From Myoxocephalus aenaeus (taxonomy: Eukaryota > Chordata > Actinopteri > Perciformes > Cottidae), in NCBI GenBank assembly GCA_038501785.1, contig JBAMJR010000089.1, positions 5,808,001 through 5,872,000 of the forward strand: a stretch of 64,000 nucleotides of DNA, in the 5' to 3' direction. The notes under the pieces were generated by a model. That model searched no databases, was not told the origin of the DNA, and worked only from the letters and a program-made list of their open reading frames with translations. A program made the translations under genes and the position numbers. This document shows, piece after piece, positions 49,801-61,086 of the stretch. Positions within the stretch are counted from its first letter, which is position 1; every line of letters begins with the position of its first letter.

Positions 49801-51091
49801 ATGTTTTATCTCAAATCTCAAATCCTTCCACACATTACTTCTCAGACAGTATGCTGTCATAATGATCTGTTCTGCATGGTTTACTAGCTTCCTACATTTT
49901 GCTTTCACAAACAGCCTAATTGGCAAGAGGTTAACGACACTAAGAACTTTGAGCATGGTTCATTCTTTACTGTGACATGCGGTTGAAGATTGAGAAGCTA
50001 TGAATTGATATTTTTCCACACATGCTGTGAATTACAGGTCAAATATTGAATTGTGTGGCATTTTTTGAATTGTAAGTATAAGTTATAATAAAAAAACGAC
50101 AGCAGAAGTCTGGACGACACCCTATGAAATGTTACCTTTGTGCTTATTGTTGTGAGTCGAGGAGCTATGCATGAGACTATACCACGAGAGAGAGAGAGAT
50201 GGCAGGTCATGTAAACGTCATACAAAGGGACTTCTGTAGAGATGGTGCCCAAACACACAACAGAATAATGAAGGGGTCAGAGCCATGCATCCAACCATCT
50301 ATACATCCATCAGTCAGTCCATCAGACATACCACTGAACCATCTGCCAGCCTCCCCCATCCCTGGCTGAACCCCCACAGCCACCAGCTAGGAGGAGGCTC
50401 TCTCTCAGGGCCTGATGTGCTAATGTGAACCTTTGTGGTGCTGAGCTAAGTGGAGAGCTAGGTGGTTGAACTGTGTCTATGGCATACTGCTTTCATATCG
50501 CAAAGTAAAACTGTTGAAATAAATCATGAATTGTAATCTTATATTGAGGTGAGAACATACAGTATAATACCTAGGTATATCAATATGGTTATTTGCTCTT
50601 CTTTATTTGATTTAACAAAAGGATTTACTGAAGCTATTTTTAAAAATGTATTAATACTTTTTTAAACCCTTTCTTTTAACCTATAGAACAGATCTGAAAC
50701 CCTGCAACAGTGCTCTGCATGGCATCCTCTGCAAAATTCAATTAGACATAATGTTGCACTGCAATCTATTCATTTGAGGCACCCAGTGAGGCAGCCAGTG
50801 GGAGTGTATTGATCGGAGTGTGTCATGTGTGGAAGCGAGAGAGGGGTGGCCACCGTTTTTTGCTTAATGGACTGAAATAAAAGAGGCGGGAAGGGGCTTT
50901 AATTAGGGAACAGTGGCAGGGGCATCTAGTCTCCCCTCCCACTAGTTACCCTGCACCCCCTCTGCAGAACACACTCATCCACCCATGCATTTTCACATGC
51001 AGTCGCTCACAAACACACATGCAATTCCACCGGCAATGCATTCACACATACAACAACAAACATACACACTTGCAGTCTATCACCCGTGTGC

Positions 51092-51107
51092 GCGCACGCA
51101 CGCACAC

Positions 51108-51200
<93 letters not shown>
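51092..51200. repeat. (CA)n microsatellite with CACG-rich start
   Basis: Begins with GCGCGCACGCACGCACACAC then about 45 CA units. Long His-Thr frames through it are artefacts. Confidence 0.96.
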
Positions 51201-51202
<2 letters not shown>

Positions 51203-51218
51203 AGGAGGGCAGAGGAGA

Positions 51219-51425
51219 ATGGCGGGGGTGATGGAGGAAAGGATGAAGAAAAACAGAGGGAGTGCTGGGCTCCCGGGGTCTCAGCTGCTGCTAGGGTGCT
51301 GCCTGCTCCTCGCAATGAGTTGCAACTGTCAGTTTATTTTATCTCGGGCTTTTCATCATCGCACAGAGCCTGGTTGGAGGAAGCCACCTGAGAGTCTTAG
51401 GAATTTGTTGGCTACAAGTCATTAG
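51219..51425 (+). CDS. Doubtful small ORF with a signal-peptide-like start
   Basis: A 68-codon frame starting at an ATG with A at -3 and G at +4, directly after the CA microsatellite. The predicted product has a basic/polar start (MEERMKKNRG), a hydrophobic Leu/Cys core (QLLLGCCLLLAMSC) and then a polar Arg-rich tail, which is the form of a signal peptide. No family is recognised, no downstream exon could be linked, and frames of this size arise by chance. It could be a first coding exon of an unrecognised secreted protein, or nothing. Confidence 0.12.
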   Translation: MAGVMEERMKKNRGSAGLPGSQLLLGCCLLLAMSCNCQFILSRAFHHRTEPGWRKPPESLRNLLATSH

Positions 51426-52394
51426 CAGAGACTGCTGAGATGCGCCGGGGCCAGAGATGTGCGCCGGGTTCTGCTGCAGACAAGTGTGTCCCTTTAACCC
51501 TTGATAGGCTGATTGGCACGGCAGCTTGGCTTTGATGGCTGGATAATTGCATGCAGCCTAGATGACAAAGGGAAGGTCATAAAAGCTGAGCAGTGCAAGT
51601 AAAAAAAAAATAATGGAAAGGAAAGAAGAAAGAATTGCTGCATACATAAAGACTTCAGAGAAATCTCATAACAGTTAGTGAATAGTGGGTAGTGGATCTG
51701 AGATGGACTTATGGATGGACTTATCTTCGACAGATAAGTAGGTTATTGGTAGGTGGCTGCGTGGCTGGATGGGATTGGGTCATGTTTTCATAGCTTTGAC
51801 TATTGTTTGTATTAGTTAATATACTTGGGAACACAGTAATAAAACATTCAGATGAGGCAACAAACTAGGAGGTATGCTTAAAACAAACTAGTTTGCATGA
51901 CATGTTGTCCAATTACATCTGAAGGAAAGTGTTTATACAAAGGGATAGATGCGGGAAGAGATGTGCTAATTGTTAACGCCACACAGTGCGTAAAGTAAAA
52001 AAAAATTGTGTGAAGAATAAAAAAATAAAAGAGGCTCAAACCCCGCTTTCTTTCTCACCGCTTTTCTCACCTGGCCAATCAGTGTGAAGTGGGTGTACTT
52101 TTCGGGTCGTTGGTTTCAGAAAATTACAAACAAAAAAATCTGACGCAGCTCTTCCAATGTAGATGTAGGAAAGGTGTGAGGAGAAGAGGTTTCAGATATC
52201 CAACAAGCAGGCTCAGATTGCCTATCTGGCAATTCTGGCAAATACCAGATGGGCCGGCCCACCAAATGGGTTGCAAGCAGAATTAACAAACCAGAATGAT
52301 CCTTTATGTAATGGCAGCAATAGGTGGGCAGCAACGAGCAGCACTAACGTGTTCTCTGACAGCTGACTTCATGGATGAGTTTGGATCACTGAAC

Positions 52395-52896
52395 ATGTCA
52401 TTTCCACTTTGCTTTCATGCCGGCCGGCTGCAGATACAGGCTGAGGTCCATCAGGACCAAGACCTCACGCCACACAAACAGTTTCTTCCCTTCGGCAGTC
52501 GGGCTCATCAACAGAGCCCGGGTCCCCCACTGACTGTCTCTGTCACCCCCAGTTATTTTTATTTTTATTTTTTCTCTTTCTTTCTCTTTACCGTTCACTC
52601 CTCTGCACACCTCATATTTAAACACTCATGCCACTAACATACACTTTTAACTTAAACACACATGTCACTTTAACGTACACTCACATTAACGTATCTGTTG
52701 TCTGAGCACTTTCTTATCTTACACTTATTTAATACCCACTGCACTGTTGTTATCGTTATCGTTGATTGTTGATTGTTGTTTGTCTCGTCTAACATCCCAT
52801 GTCCATGTCCAATGTATGCACCTTCCGCCTCAAAAAATTCCTCGTTTGTGAAAACATTCCTGGCTAATAAACAGTTTCTGATTCTGATTCTGATTC
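52395..52896 (+). mobile_element. 5'-truncated LINE 3' end with a hexamer tail
   Basis: The first part (about 52420-52540) encodes a degraded C-terminal tail with PHKQFLPFGSRAHQQSPGP, matching in style the end of fish LINE ORF2 (usually 'NSFFPQAVGLIN'). It is followed by a pyrimidine-rich 3' UTR and ends GGCTAATAAACAG then three TTCTGA-type units at 52876-52895. A short-oligomer tail and 5' truncation are typical of L2/Rex1/CR1-group retrotransposons. The left limit is uncertain; no target duplication was identified. Confidence 0.65.
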
Positions 52897-54621
52897 AGTG
52901 CAATGTTTGGCTGTGACTGGGCAGCGGCAGGATTCTACAGTTCCCACAAGGACCGCCTTCCCGTTTATGGGCTACAGTACGTTACGCATGGGTCTCCACA
53001 CGCGCACATAGTCACAGTCCACTCAGGGAGCAAGTGAGCGAGCGAGCAAGAGAGAGAGATTGAGATTGATTGATGATACAACACCCCTATAAAACTCTGA
53101 TAAGCCTACCGCACACATTTCAAAACCAGCCGATTGGACTGAAGAACAACAGCCAGCGACATTAAAGTCGACAATATAGCCAGAAGCTGCTTAATATTAC
53201 TTTAGGCCCTGGGGCTACTGACATTGTGGAGGCCCCTCCCTCTCTCCACAATATGCTACGGCAACAATAAGTCAGCAACCTCCGTCAATGGACAGCGACA
53301 AATAGTCGAGTGCCCTCCTTATCAGAAAATACAATATGGAACTCATCGATATGACATTGACATTGAATTTAACATTCGAAGGCTGTGCAGGTCCTTCATT
53401 TTGTTTAAACACGGTTTTTTTTTTGCGCAGTTGCAGGTTATGCTAAACTAATATTATTAATATTATAGTATTGTATTAGTATTATATTAATTTCCAAAAT
53501 GCACCCCATGTTTTCATCAAATGCAATATTCTGTTTTATTTGCGTTATGCTTTTAGAAAACAACATTTTCACAGGCCACCTGTTCTTTAAGGCGCCACTG
53601 TGCGTGTTGTTTCAGACTTGTCTGATCCAAACATTTCTAAAAGCTCCAGAGCTTTTTCAGTCCAAAAGTATACCAATCACTGGTTTTCAAATGTATTTGC
53701 TTCAAATGGCTTGACGAATGCATCACAAGCACATTACTACAATGAAAAAAACAACAATCCAAAGACAGGATCGGCTGTTGTTGGATTGCAAACAAAATAT
53801 TTAGAAAAAAATGTATGCAGGGTCACGGCGCCACGGTGTCTGCTGACCACGGTGTGCCGAGCTATCAGTAGCCTATTGTTTCTTTTTCGGTGTGGGATTC
53901 CACCTCAGATTTACATTTACTCATACAGGGTACCAGCTCATCTTTGATGCCACAATGCCTCGGTCAAAGCGAGCAAAGTCTCTGTAGCTTCTTTTATGCT
54001 GACTTGAAAGACTACATGTCCAAGTGGGAACGCAGTATGAAATATGAATTATGTTTGGGTCCCACTTCAGTTGCCTCCTCGCCCCCACCAAATTCCCAAC
54101 CAGTGTCAATGTCTCCATGTATGAATCTGTGTAAGTGGATGTTTCTGTAATGTGAAGGCTCCAGAGTGGAGGGAGGCTTACCTTGGAAGCGCTGTATGAT
54201 TACCTAACAAAACACAAACAGTGGTTGTGACCCTGACCACACAGAATTATTCTTTGGAATGGACGAAGGGTGAGGAGGAGTAAAATGTGAAATTCCAAAG
54301 GGTGTCTCTGTGTGTGTCTAACCTTAGGAAAACACAGAGACGTGAGTTTGATAGAGTTATTACACCGCTGTGGTTCTACCATTTGTGCGGCTGAATCTAT
54401 TATCGTGAGAGAGACAGGGCTAACCCGAGATTCTGTGGAGACATGGCATCACCTCTGTGTCACGGGTCAGGCAATTGCAGCAGCCACTGTTTGCTTTTCA
54501 TTACTAAAAATACAAACTTTAAGGATGTCTTTTTGTTTTTCTTAACAGAACAATGTTTACTCTAGCGATGATTAGAGTGTTATTATTTCAACTGTGCCTC
54601 TGAAAATGTAATTTTTGAGGC

Positions 54622-54623
<2 letters not shown>
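52897..54623. other. Gene-free interval
   Basis: Unique-looking sequence with a short GAGCGAGC/GAGA patch (53030-53060). Frames up to 115 residues overlap one another and show no domain. Confidence 0.45.

Positions 54624-54657
<34 letters not shown>
54624..54657. repeat. (GA)n microsatellite
   Basis: About 17 uninterrupted units. Confidence 0.95.
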
Positions 54658-54660
<3 letters not shown>

Positions 54661-57600
54661 GTATCTTGGCGAGCCAGCTGTAGTTCCAACAATGTGAAGC
54701 CAGTTTATTGTGGTTATAAGCATTCAGGAAAATAATTAGCCAAGCACATGTTGTGTATGCAAGGCTCCTCCGTCTGCTCTCTGGAGTCTTATTTCCTCTT
54801 AATGTACGGTAGTTCAGAGAAATAGGGCTGTACTCTACACTGTGTGGTGGTGAAGTATCATCACTCTCACATCAGTTAAAAACTGGTGTATTTCATCATC
54901 GCCGCAAACACTTTTTTTTATGTTTTCATCAGCCCGTTGTTAGCTCAGTGTTTGCGTTGCCTTGCATTGTTAAAGCCATTCGGCTGACATATTTATCTTT
55001 TACCTACACAAGGAGCAACTGATCACTTTCAAGGTGTGTCATATATCCATCGGGGAGAGGAAATAAGACGCTGGTTATCACTGCAGGTCCTCCCCTGACA
55101 ACTGTCCAATTATGTATATCACACTCTGCCTACTGTTTGCACTAGAAGTAATCAATAAAGGATGTGGCTGAGTGCTCATACATTTTGGTGGAACCAAATG
55201 CATGAAAACGTAATCATTCGCTCAGGCTGGCGGGGAATCAAATATCGGTAGGGAACAAGTAGGCAGTGGCTCTTCGCGAGGGGAGGGACTGATTAGTGAT
55301 TGTAGCTTCAAGTTTGATGGGGTGTGGTGGAGGGGTGGAGGGGGGGTGTTCTCTCCTGACGCGGCAAATGGAATGGGTGACAGGTGGAAATGGGGATGAA
55401 AAGGCGGTCCTCGGTTTCATGAATAAATGTAAACACAGCGCCATGCAATTACCGCGGCTGGTCATCTATTTTTGGTCGGGGTGGGGGTAAACGTGCGGCT
55501 ACATCCCTACAGGTCCAATCTAATGAAAACGCGCAGGTTACTGGGGCGTTTAATTGTATATACGGTAAAGCTAAGAGTGAGGACTGTAGGGGCTTGTTGC
55601 GGATGAAAGCCCAGCCCCACAAGTGGAAAATTTGATTCAGTTTAAACATAGCGTTTCGTTTATTGATCCGCTGTGGAAGGTGAGATCATCACAGGAACAC
55701 GACCTGAACAGATGGATTCATTTGAACATGTCACGAGAACACATGGGTCTTGTTGCTCCGGAGAATAACTTTACACAGAGACGGCAGTGATGGCAATTTC
55801 TAACGGTGGTGATCAGACAAACACTTTGGCTTCACATTTTTCTCACAAGTACATTACCTGTCATTCTGTATTCCGTCACAACATGTGTTCAATAGATGGC
55901 GACTTATACTCACATATATAAAAGTTATAAGTTATAAGAAATCTCAAAAAGTGTGCAAGAACACCCGACTCAAATTTGAGTCTCACCAAATGTGTCTTTT
56001 TAACAGTTAGATGAGAAAAGTTGTTCAATAAATTGAATATATTCTCTATTCAAACAGCAATCATACAGACAAGTGCACATTTTCATCCTATTTTAAATAC
56101 ACCTTATGCAATCATCTGCATGCATATGCATATCTATTTGGTATTAACAGTAATCCACCACAGAGGAGGCAGGTCAAAGCATACCACAGTTATACATTTT
56201 CTATTACCAAGGTTAATCAATAATTCATGGGTCACAATAGCAGGCAGGGGGAGGGGGGGACACCCTGAGATCCTCTCCCTAAGCAGGATCCCCCGAAAAA
56301 ACAGGAAGAGGAAATCACAGCCTAAAACCACTCTGTGCGGAAAAAAGAAATCATCCCCCTGCTTCCCTCACACCCACCCACTGGTTTTGGGCAAAGGCAG
56401 ACCATCATCACCATCATCATCACTGACACTACGGCGCCCGTTCAGGCATTCCTTAGTGAGGCGATAACCTTTTCGTTCCCATCTTTCCCAGCGCTGGTCT
56501 CTGAGTAGTACTCACGCCATCACTTAGAGCATTAATCAAAAAGCATGTGCCTAATGGGTCCTGACAGGCAGCGTCCATAATGGGCTGCAGTCCAAGCCTG
56601 CATCTTCCTCACGCATCTGGTAACACTAACAGCAGCAGCCCGCGTACAGCTGCCTGCATGGCCACCGCTAGATTGTTAATGACTGTGGGTGATACGGTCT
56701 CACTCACCATAAAACACTTAGGGCCCTGAGATGCTACCACATCATGCATGAAGAAAGCTTTTTGATAGTATGCTAATGTCAGCCATTACTGTGGGATGAT
56801 TTACAATCACTTAAACAGCACATGAGCCGGGTGTAGAGACACAGGCTGGCTGGCTGGCTGGGATAATAAAGACGCTGGCGCACGCTGATCATTAGAGAGC
56901 TCGCTCTCTCTTCCTCTCCCTTTGTGTGTGTGTGGAAGCATGCACTCTGGATGCAGTGGCATTTGGCTTAATTAGTAAGCGATTTTAACATGAAAGAGAC
57001 AAAAGACAAGAGGGAGAAAGCGTGTTGTGCTTCATAGTGCTGCCGCGTTGTTTACTACCTGTGTGTGTGCTGATGGTGATGCATTTATAAAGAAGTGTAT
57101 GAGGTGCAACAACACAAACAATTAACACATTTTGTTCTACAATTCTTTTGATTTCTCTCTGAAAGTGTAAAGACCTCCTATCTCTCTTTCTCAAAATAAT
57201 GCTTTAAAAAAAATCTATCCTTTGAAATGAAGTGTGATGGATAAACCACCAGGCTTATTCATTTGGAACAAAGATTGAAGCCTTTAGAAAAACTGCACAG
57301 AATGGCAGTGAATGACAAATGCCAAAGGTCAGGTTTTCATTTCAATCCCTTCACAAGTCACGTCCACTAATAGGCCTTCAATTTAGCCGATACAGATACA
57401 TTTGTAACGATACGAGACACTGTGACTCAAAGCTGAGAAGATACGACTTGACTCAGCTGCAATTTAATACTATTTTGCCTAATATTTAATAGGATATTTT
57501 ATGAATTAAACAAGTTTATAATAAGCTAAATATTTCCAGAATTCCAGAGTTATCATAGAAGTATTGAAAATGGTCTATTTCCACACCACAATGAACAACA

Positions 57601-58182
57601 AACATGGGCAGCGATACCATTAATGTAATCATAACAGTAATCTTTTATTTATATTTGAATCCTTAAAATAAATTAATATCCAAAGTAATTTCATGTAATT
57701 CGAAGAGCAAACCTGTGTTCAAACAATAATATGTCCTGCAATAAACATGACAACACGCTGGTTTCACCAGTGTTTTTTGCTGTGTTTGACAATTTATGTT
57801 ACCAGGGCGACATGCCATTCAGCAACCTGCTGCCAGTGTGTAACACCTAGCTTTTCGATTGCTTTTTCTACATGTAAAGCTAGGAAATTGCATCAATATT
57901 TCATAGGAGGCAGCATTTTCTTGTGCACAGATTCAATGGGCAATGAGATAAACAGTGGAGTATTAATAATGCAGTGCGGTGACACTGACCTTATTTTGTG
58001 CCTTTCAACCTGCACTGATATTTTGATGCACAGTGCCCCGCTACTCTCTAGCACACAGGAGGTTTTCACGCTCTTTGTTCAAAGCCGTGAAAAAAAAGAA
58101 ACTTCCTGTTTGACAGAGGTTACATCACTGCCTAAACCACCTAAAGACATTAACGAAAATGCTGGGGCTACAGTACGTGCTG

Positions 58183-58217
<35 letters not shown>

Positions 58218-61003
58218 GGGGGTGTTTGGATACACTGTGGAAATACATATCTTCATTTTCACAGAAACAATGTGAATGCTAAGTGTCGGTTTGACAACTG
58301 GTGTTGACAGCTGAGCAGATGCCTTGAAGGTGAACTGTGAGAGGCTTTGACTGGGAACTAAAAAGGCAGCGCAGCAACCTCTTCCCCGTTGCAGGATGGG
58401 GAAGATACTAAGCAGCCGAGAAAAACCTGTTAGTCCAACTTCGGGTCACCTGAACAAATAAACATGTCGAAGAATGAATTGGAAAGGAAAGATCCAGCAT
58501 GGCTGTGGTTCTATGCTTAATATATAGATATAGAAGGTGTCAAATATTGAATGCAAGGTACATTTGGGACAATCATAAAGCCCAATTAACAAACAAAAGA
58601 AAGTGCAATAACGTTATAGGGTGTGAAATGTATGAAAAATATTCTAATTTATTGTCATTATTATATCAAGTTCAAGACAACAATTCAATATTGTGTATTA
58701 ATCATCTCTCTGTGGCATCGCGGCTTACCGTGATTGACATTGGGGAAAACAATTATCATTGATATTATTATATTGATATCAACCATGTCATCCAGGTCTC
58801 ATTATTCACTGATGAACTCCTTCTATTGGGCAACTAAGTACAAACACCCTAGCAATCATATTGTGATAGGAAACAAAGAGTACTTCAACTGTATGATCTT
58901 TGTTTTCTTTGTAATGAACTGCCTGAACCGACAGATCTTTGCTTTTGATCACTGAGTTCCATTTCAACTACTCATTCAATGTTTAAAGTAAATAACTGAA
59001 ATAACTGAAATACAATTAAACTATAAACAATCTGTAAACAATCTGATTATCCTGAGATCAGACACAACAATGAGAGACAGTGAAGGACAGCGGTGATGCG
59101 AAAGTGTAACGCTGAAACTGAAATTCATCCCTGTCAGTATTGGAACATTTTGTGGAACGACTTAAGCCACAGGTCATGCATCACACAAATCCTAATTTAG
59201 CACCACTGCTGCCTATTTCCCCTCATTTCCGTTTATTACTTAAATGCGATGCCAGTGTTACATATTCAGCCAGAAGATATCCATTTAAAATCTATAATTC
59301 ATGTGTTAAACATTTTATTTGGCATGTTTCAAAAATAAATAACCCAAAAGTGTTTTTAAATATCTCCCTGACCCCTGAGACTGTGTGTGTGTACATGTGT
59401 GTGTTTATATGGTCTGTCCATGAGCTTGTTCACTCAGTCATTAGTGGTGTAGCAGCAGCCATTTCTCCATGCAGAACAGACAGAAAGACGGAGCGTTGCT
59501 TTCGAGGCAAGCATCTGTGCTCGTGTGTGTGTTTGGCCTCTGGTTTACACATTTACAAAGGTGACAAACAATGACTAAGCCCCATCTGCCAGGAGCTTTT
59601 ACCATGAGTGTTATAACAACCAGTAATAAGTGTAAATAATAAATGGCCCATATCTTACCATGAGGGGTTCTCGGCAGCATTGCTAAACTATTTAAGGTGC
59701 CTTGTTGATGGGAGTTATTTTTTGCTGTGGGGTTGTTGAAATTCTCTGGCTTCCCAGTAGAGTTTTGGCCTGACAATAAACAACAGTTTAATACTTTATC
59801 TAATCCCTGCCAGGAGGTGAGTCCAACAGCAAGCTCTTGCAGATGTTCACATCCAATAATCTATCCATAATTGATGAAACAGGGAGGTCAGATGTAATGG
59901 CTGCTGCCATTCCAGCAACAAATAAATGGTTATTGACAAAACAAGCCAGTGTGGCACTGAGTGGGCTGTGAGATGACAGGCATGGAGCGGCGCAGAGAGG
60001 AGAGGCGTCGAGACGAGGCAGGAGGCAGGAGGCAGGAGGCACGAGAGGGGAGGCTGAACACTGTGGACCGATGCTCCTCAGATGGGCCAGCAGGGGCCAG
60101 ACAGGGCCCAGAGAGCGGAGAGATGATCCCCTGGTGGAAGGTGGCGGACACACCCCCGAGGAGCCGTCAGGAGAGCGTAAACAGGAGGAGAGTGAGAGCA
60201 AAAAGAGGGGTGTGGGGCGAAGTGAGTTCAACTGCATGGAGTGTGCTGAGTGCAGTGGGCCAGCTGTCCGCTCTTCTTTCATCTCTGGGCTTTATGTCAG
60301 ATACAATCTACCTGGCTGTCAAACCTCGGCAAGCATCTCACATCCCTCTCTCCCTCTTCCTCCCTCTTATAGCTAACCCCCTCTCTCTCTCTCCCTCGCT
60401 CCATCTCTCTGGTGGCGTACAGAGGCGTCCACCTCTGTGTCCTCTGATTCCTTCAGCTAAAGCTCTGAATGGTCTGCAGCATGCTTTATTCTTGAGTCTC
60501 TTGGCTTTAAAAAACAAACACAAGGTGCGCTTTCCATATAGAATTGGGCATTTTGCAAAAACAGGACAATAATTGAACTAAAATGTATTGTATGATGTAT
60601 ATGCTTCTTGGCTTATACATAGTGTCATATTTCTTTTTTTTTCTTAACACAGATGGTATTCCCTGTTTCCTGCCTAAGGACTACAGATGTTAATCACCGT
60701 ATAGCTAACTCTGGTACAGCTAAGAAGCTGTGAACTGTCCCTGTCAAATTATAAATAAATGAATGAATGCACTGTTATATAATATTGTGTTGTATCTGTG
60801 TAATTTAAAAATGGAACAGCTTGTGTTTATCAGTGTATTTCTTGAGCGCTTGAATGCTGAAATGACCTCCAAGCGATCCTCGTGAAACAGAAAATGATCA
60901 TTATCAGATGTTATTGTGCGAAACCTATATAAATTGTATTGATGTGAATAAGATATCCCAACTGATTAAAAGTGCAAATTATGGGAAATTGTTGGTAAAT
61001 TAA

Positions 61004-61007
<4 letters not shown>
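54658..61007. other. Gene-free interval
   Basis: Contains a short TG tract (58187-58215), a GGCAGGAGGCAGGAGGCAGG triplicate near 60019-60040 and CT-rich patches at 60345-60410. The region 56490-56600 (GAGCATTAATCAAAAAGCATG, GCGTCCATAATGGGC) looks like unique, possibly constrained sequence. 57380-57560 may be an old repeat. The longest frames (156 residues at 57747, 203 at 59961, 160 minus strand at 59800) are low-complexity or overlap frames on the other strand, so no gene is called. Confidence 0.45.

Positions 61008-61083
<76 letters not shown>
61008..61083. repeat. (TA)n microsatellite
   Basis: About 37 uninterrupted TA units; self-complementary and prone to cruciform formation and assembly length error. 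Confidence 0.97.

Positions 61084-61086
<3 letters not shown>

Noticed and set aside
57747..58217. 156-codon + frame
   Set aside because: Ends in a TG microsatellite, has no recognised domain and normal intergenic composition.
59961..60572. 203-codon + frame and an opposing 160-codon minus-strand frame
   Set aside because: Low-complexity purine-rich sequence with repeated GGCAGGAGG; the two strands are both open, which points to composition rather than coding.
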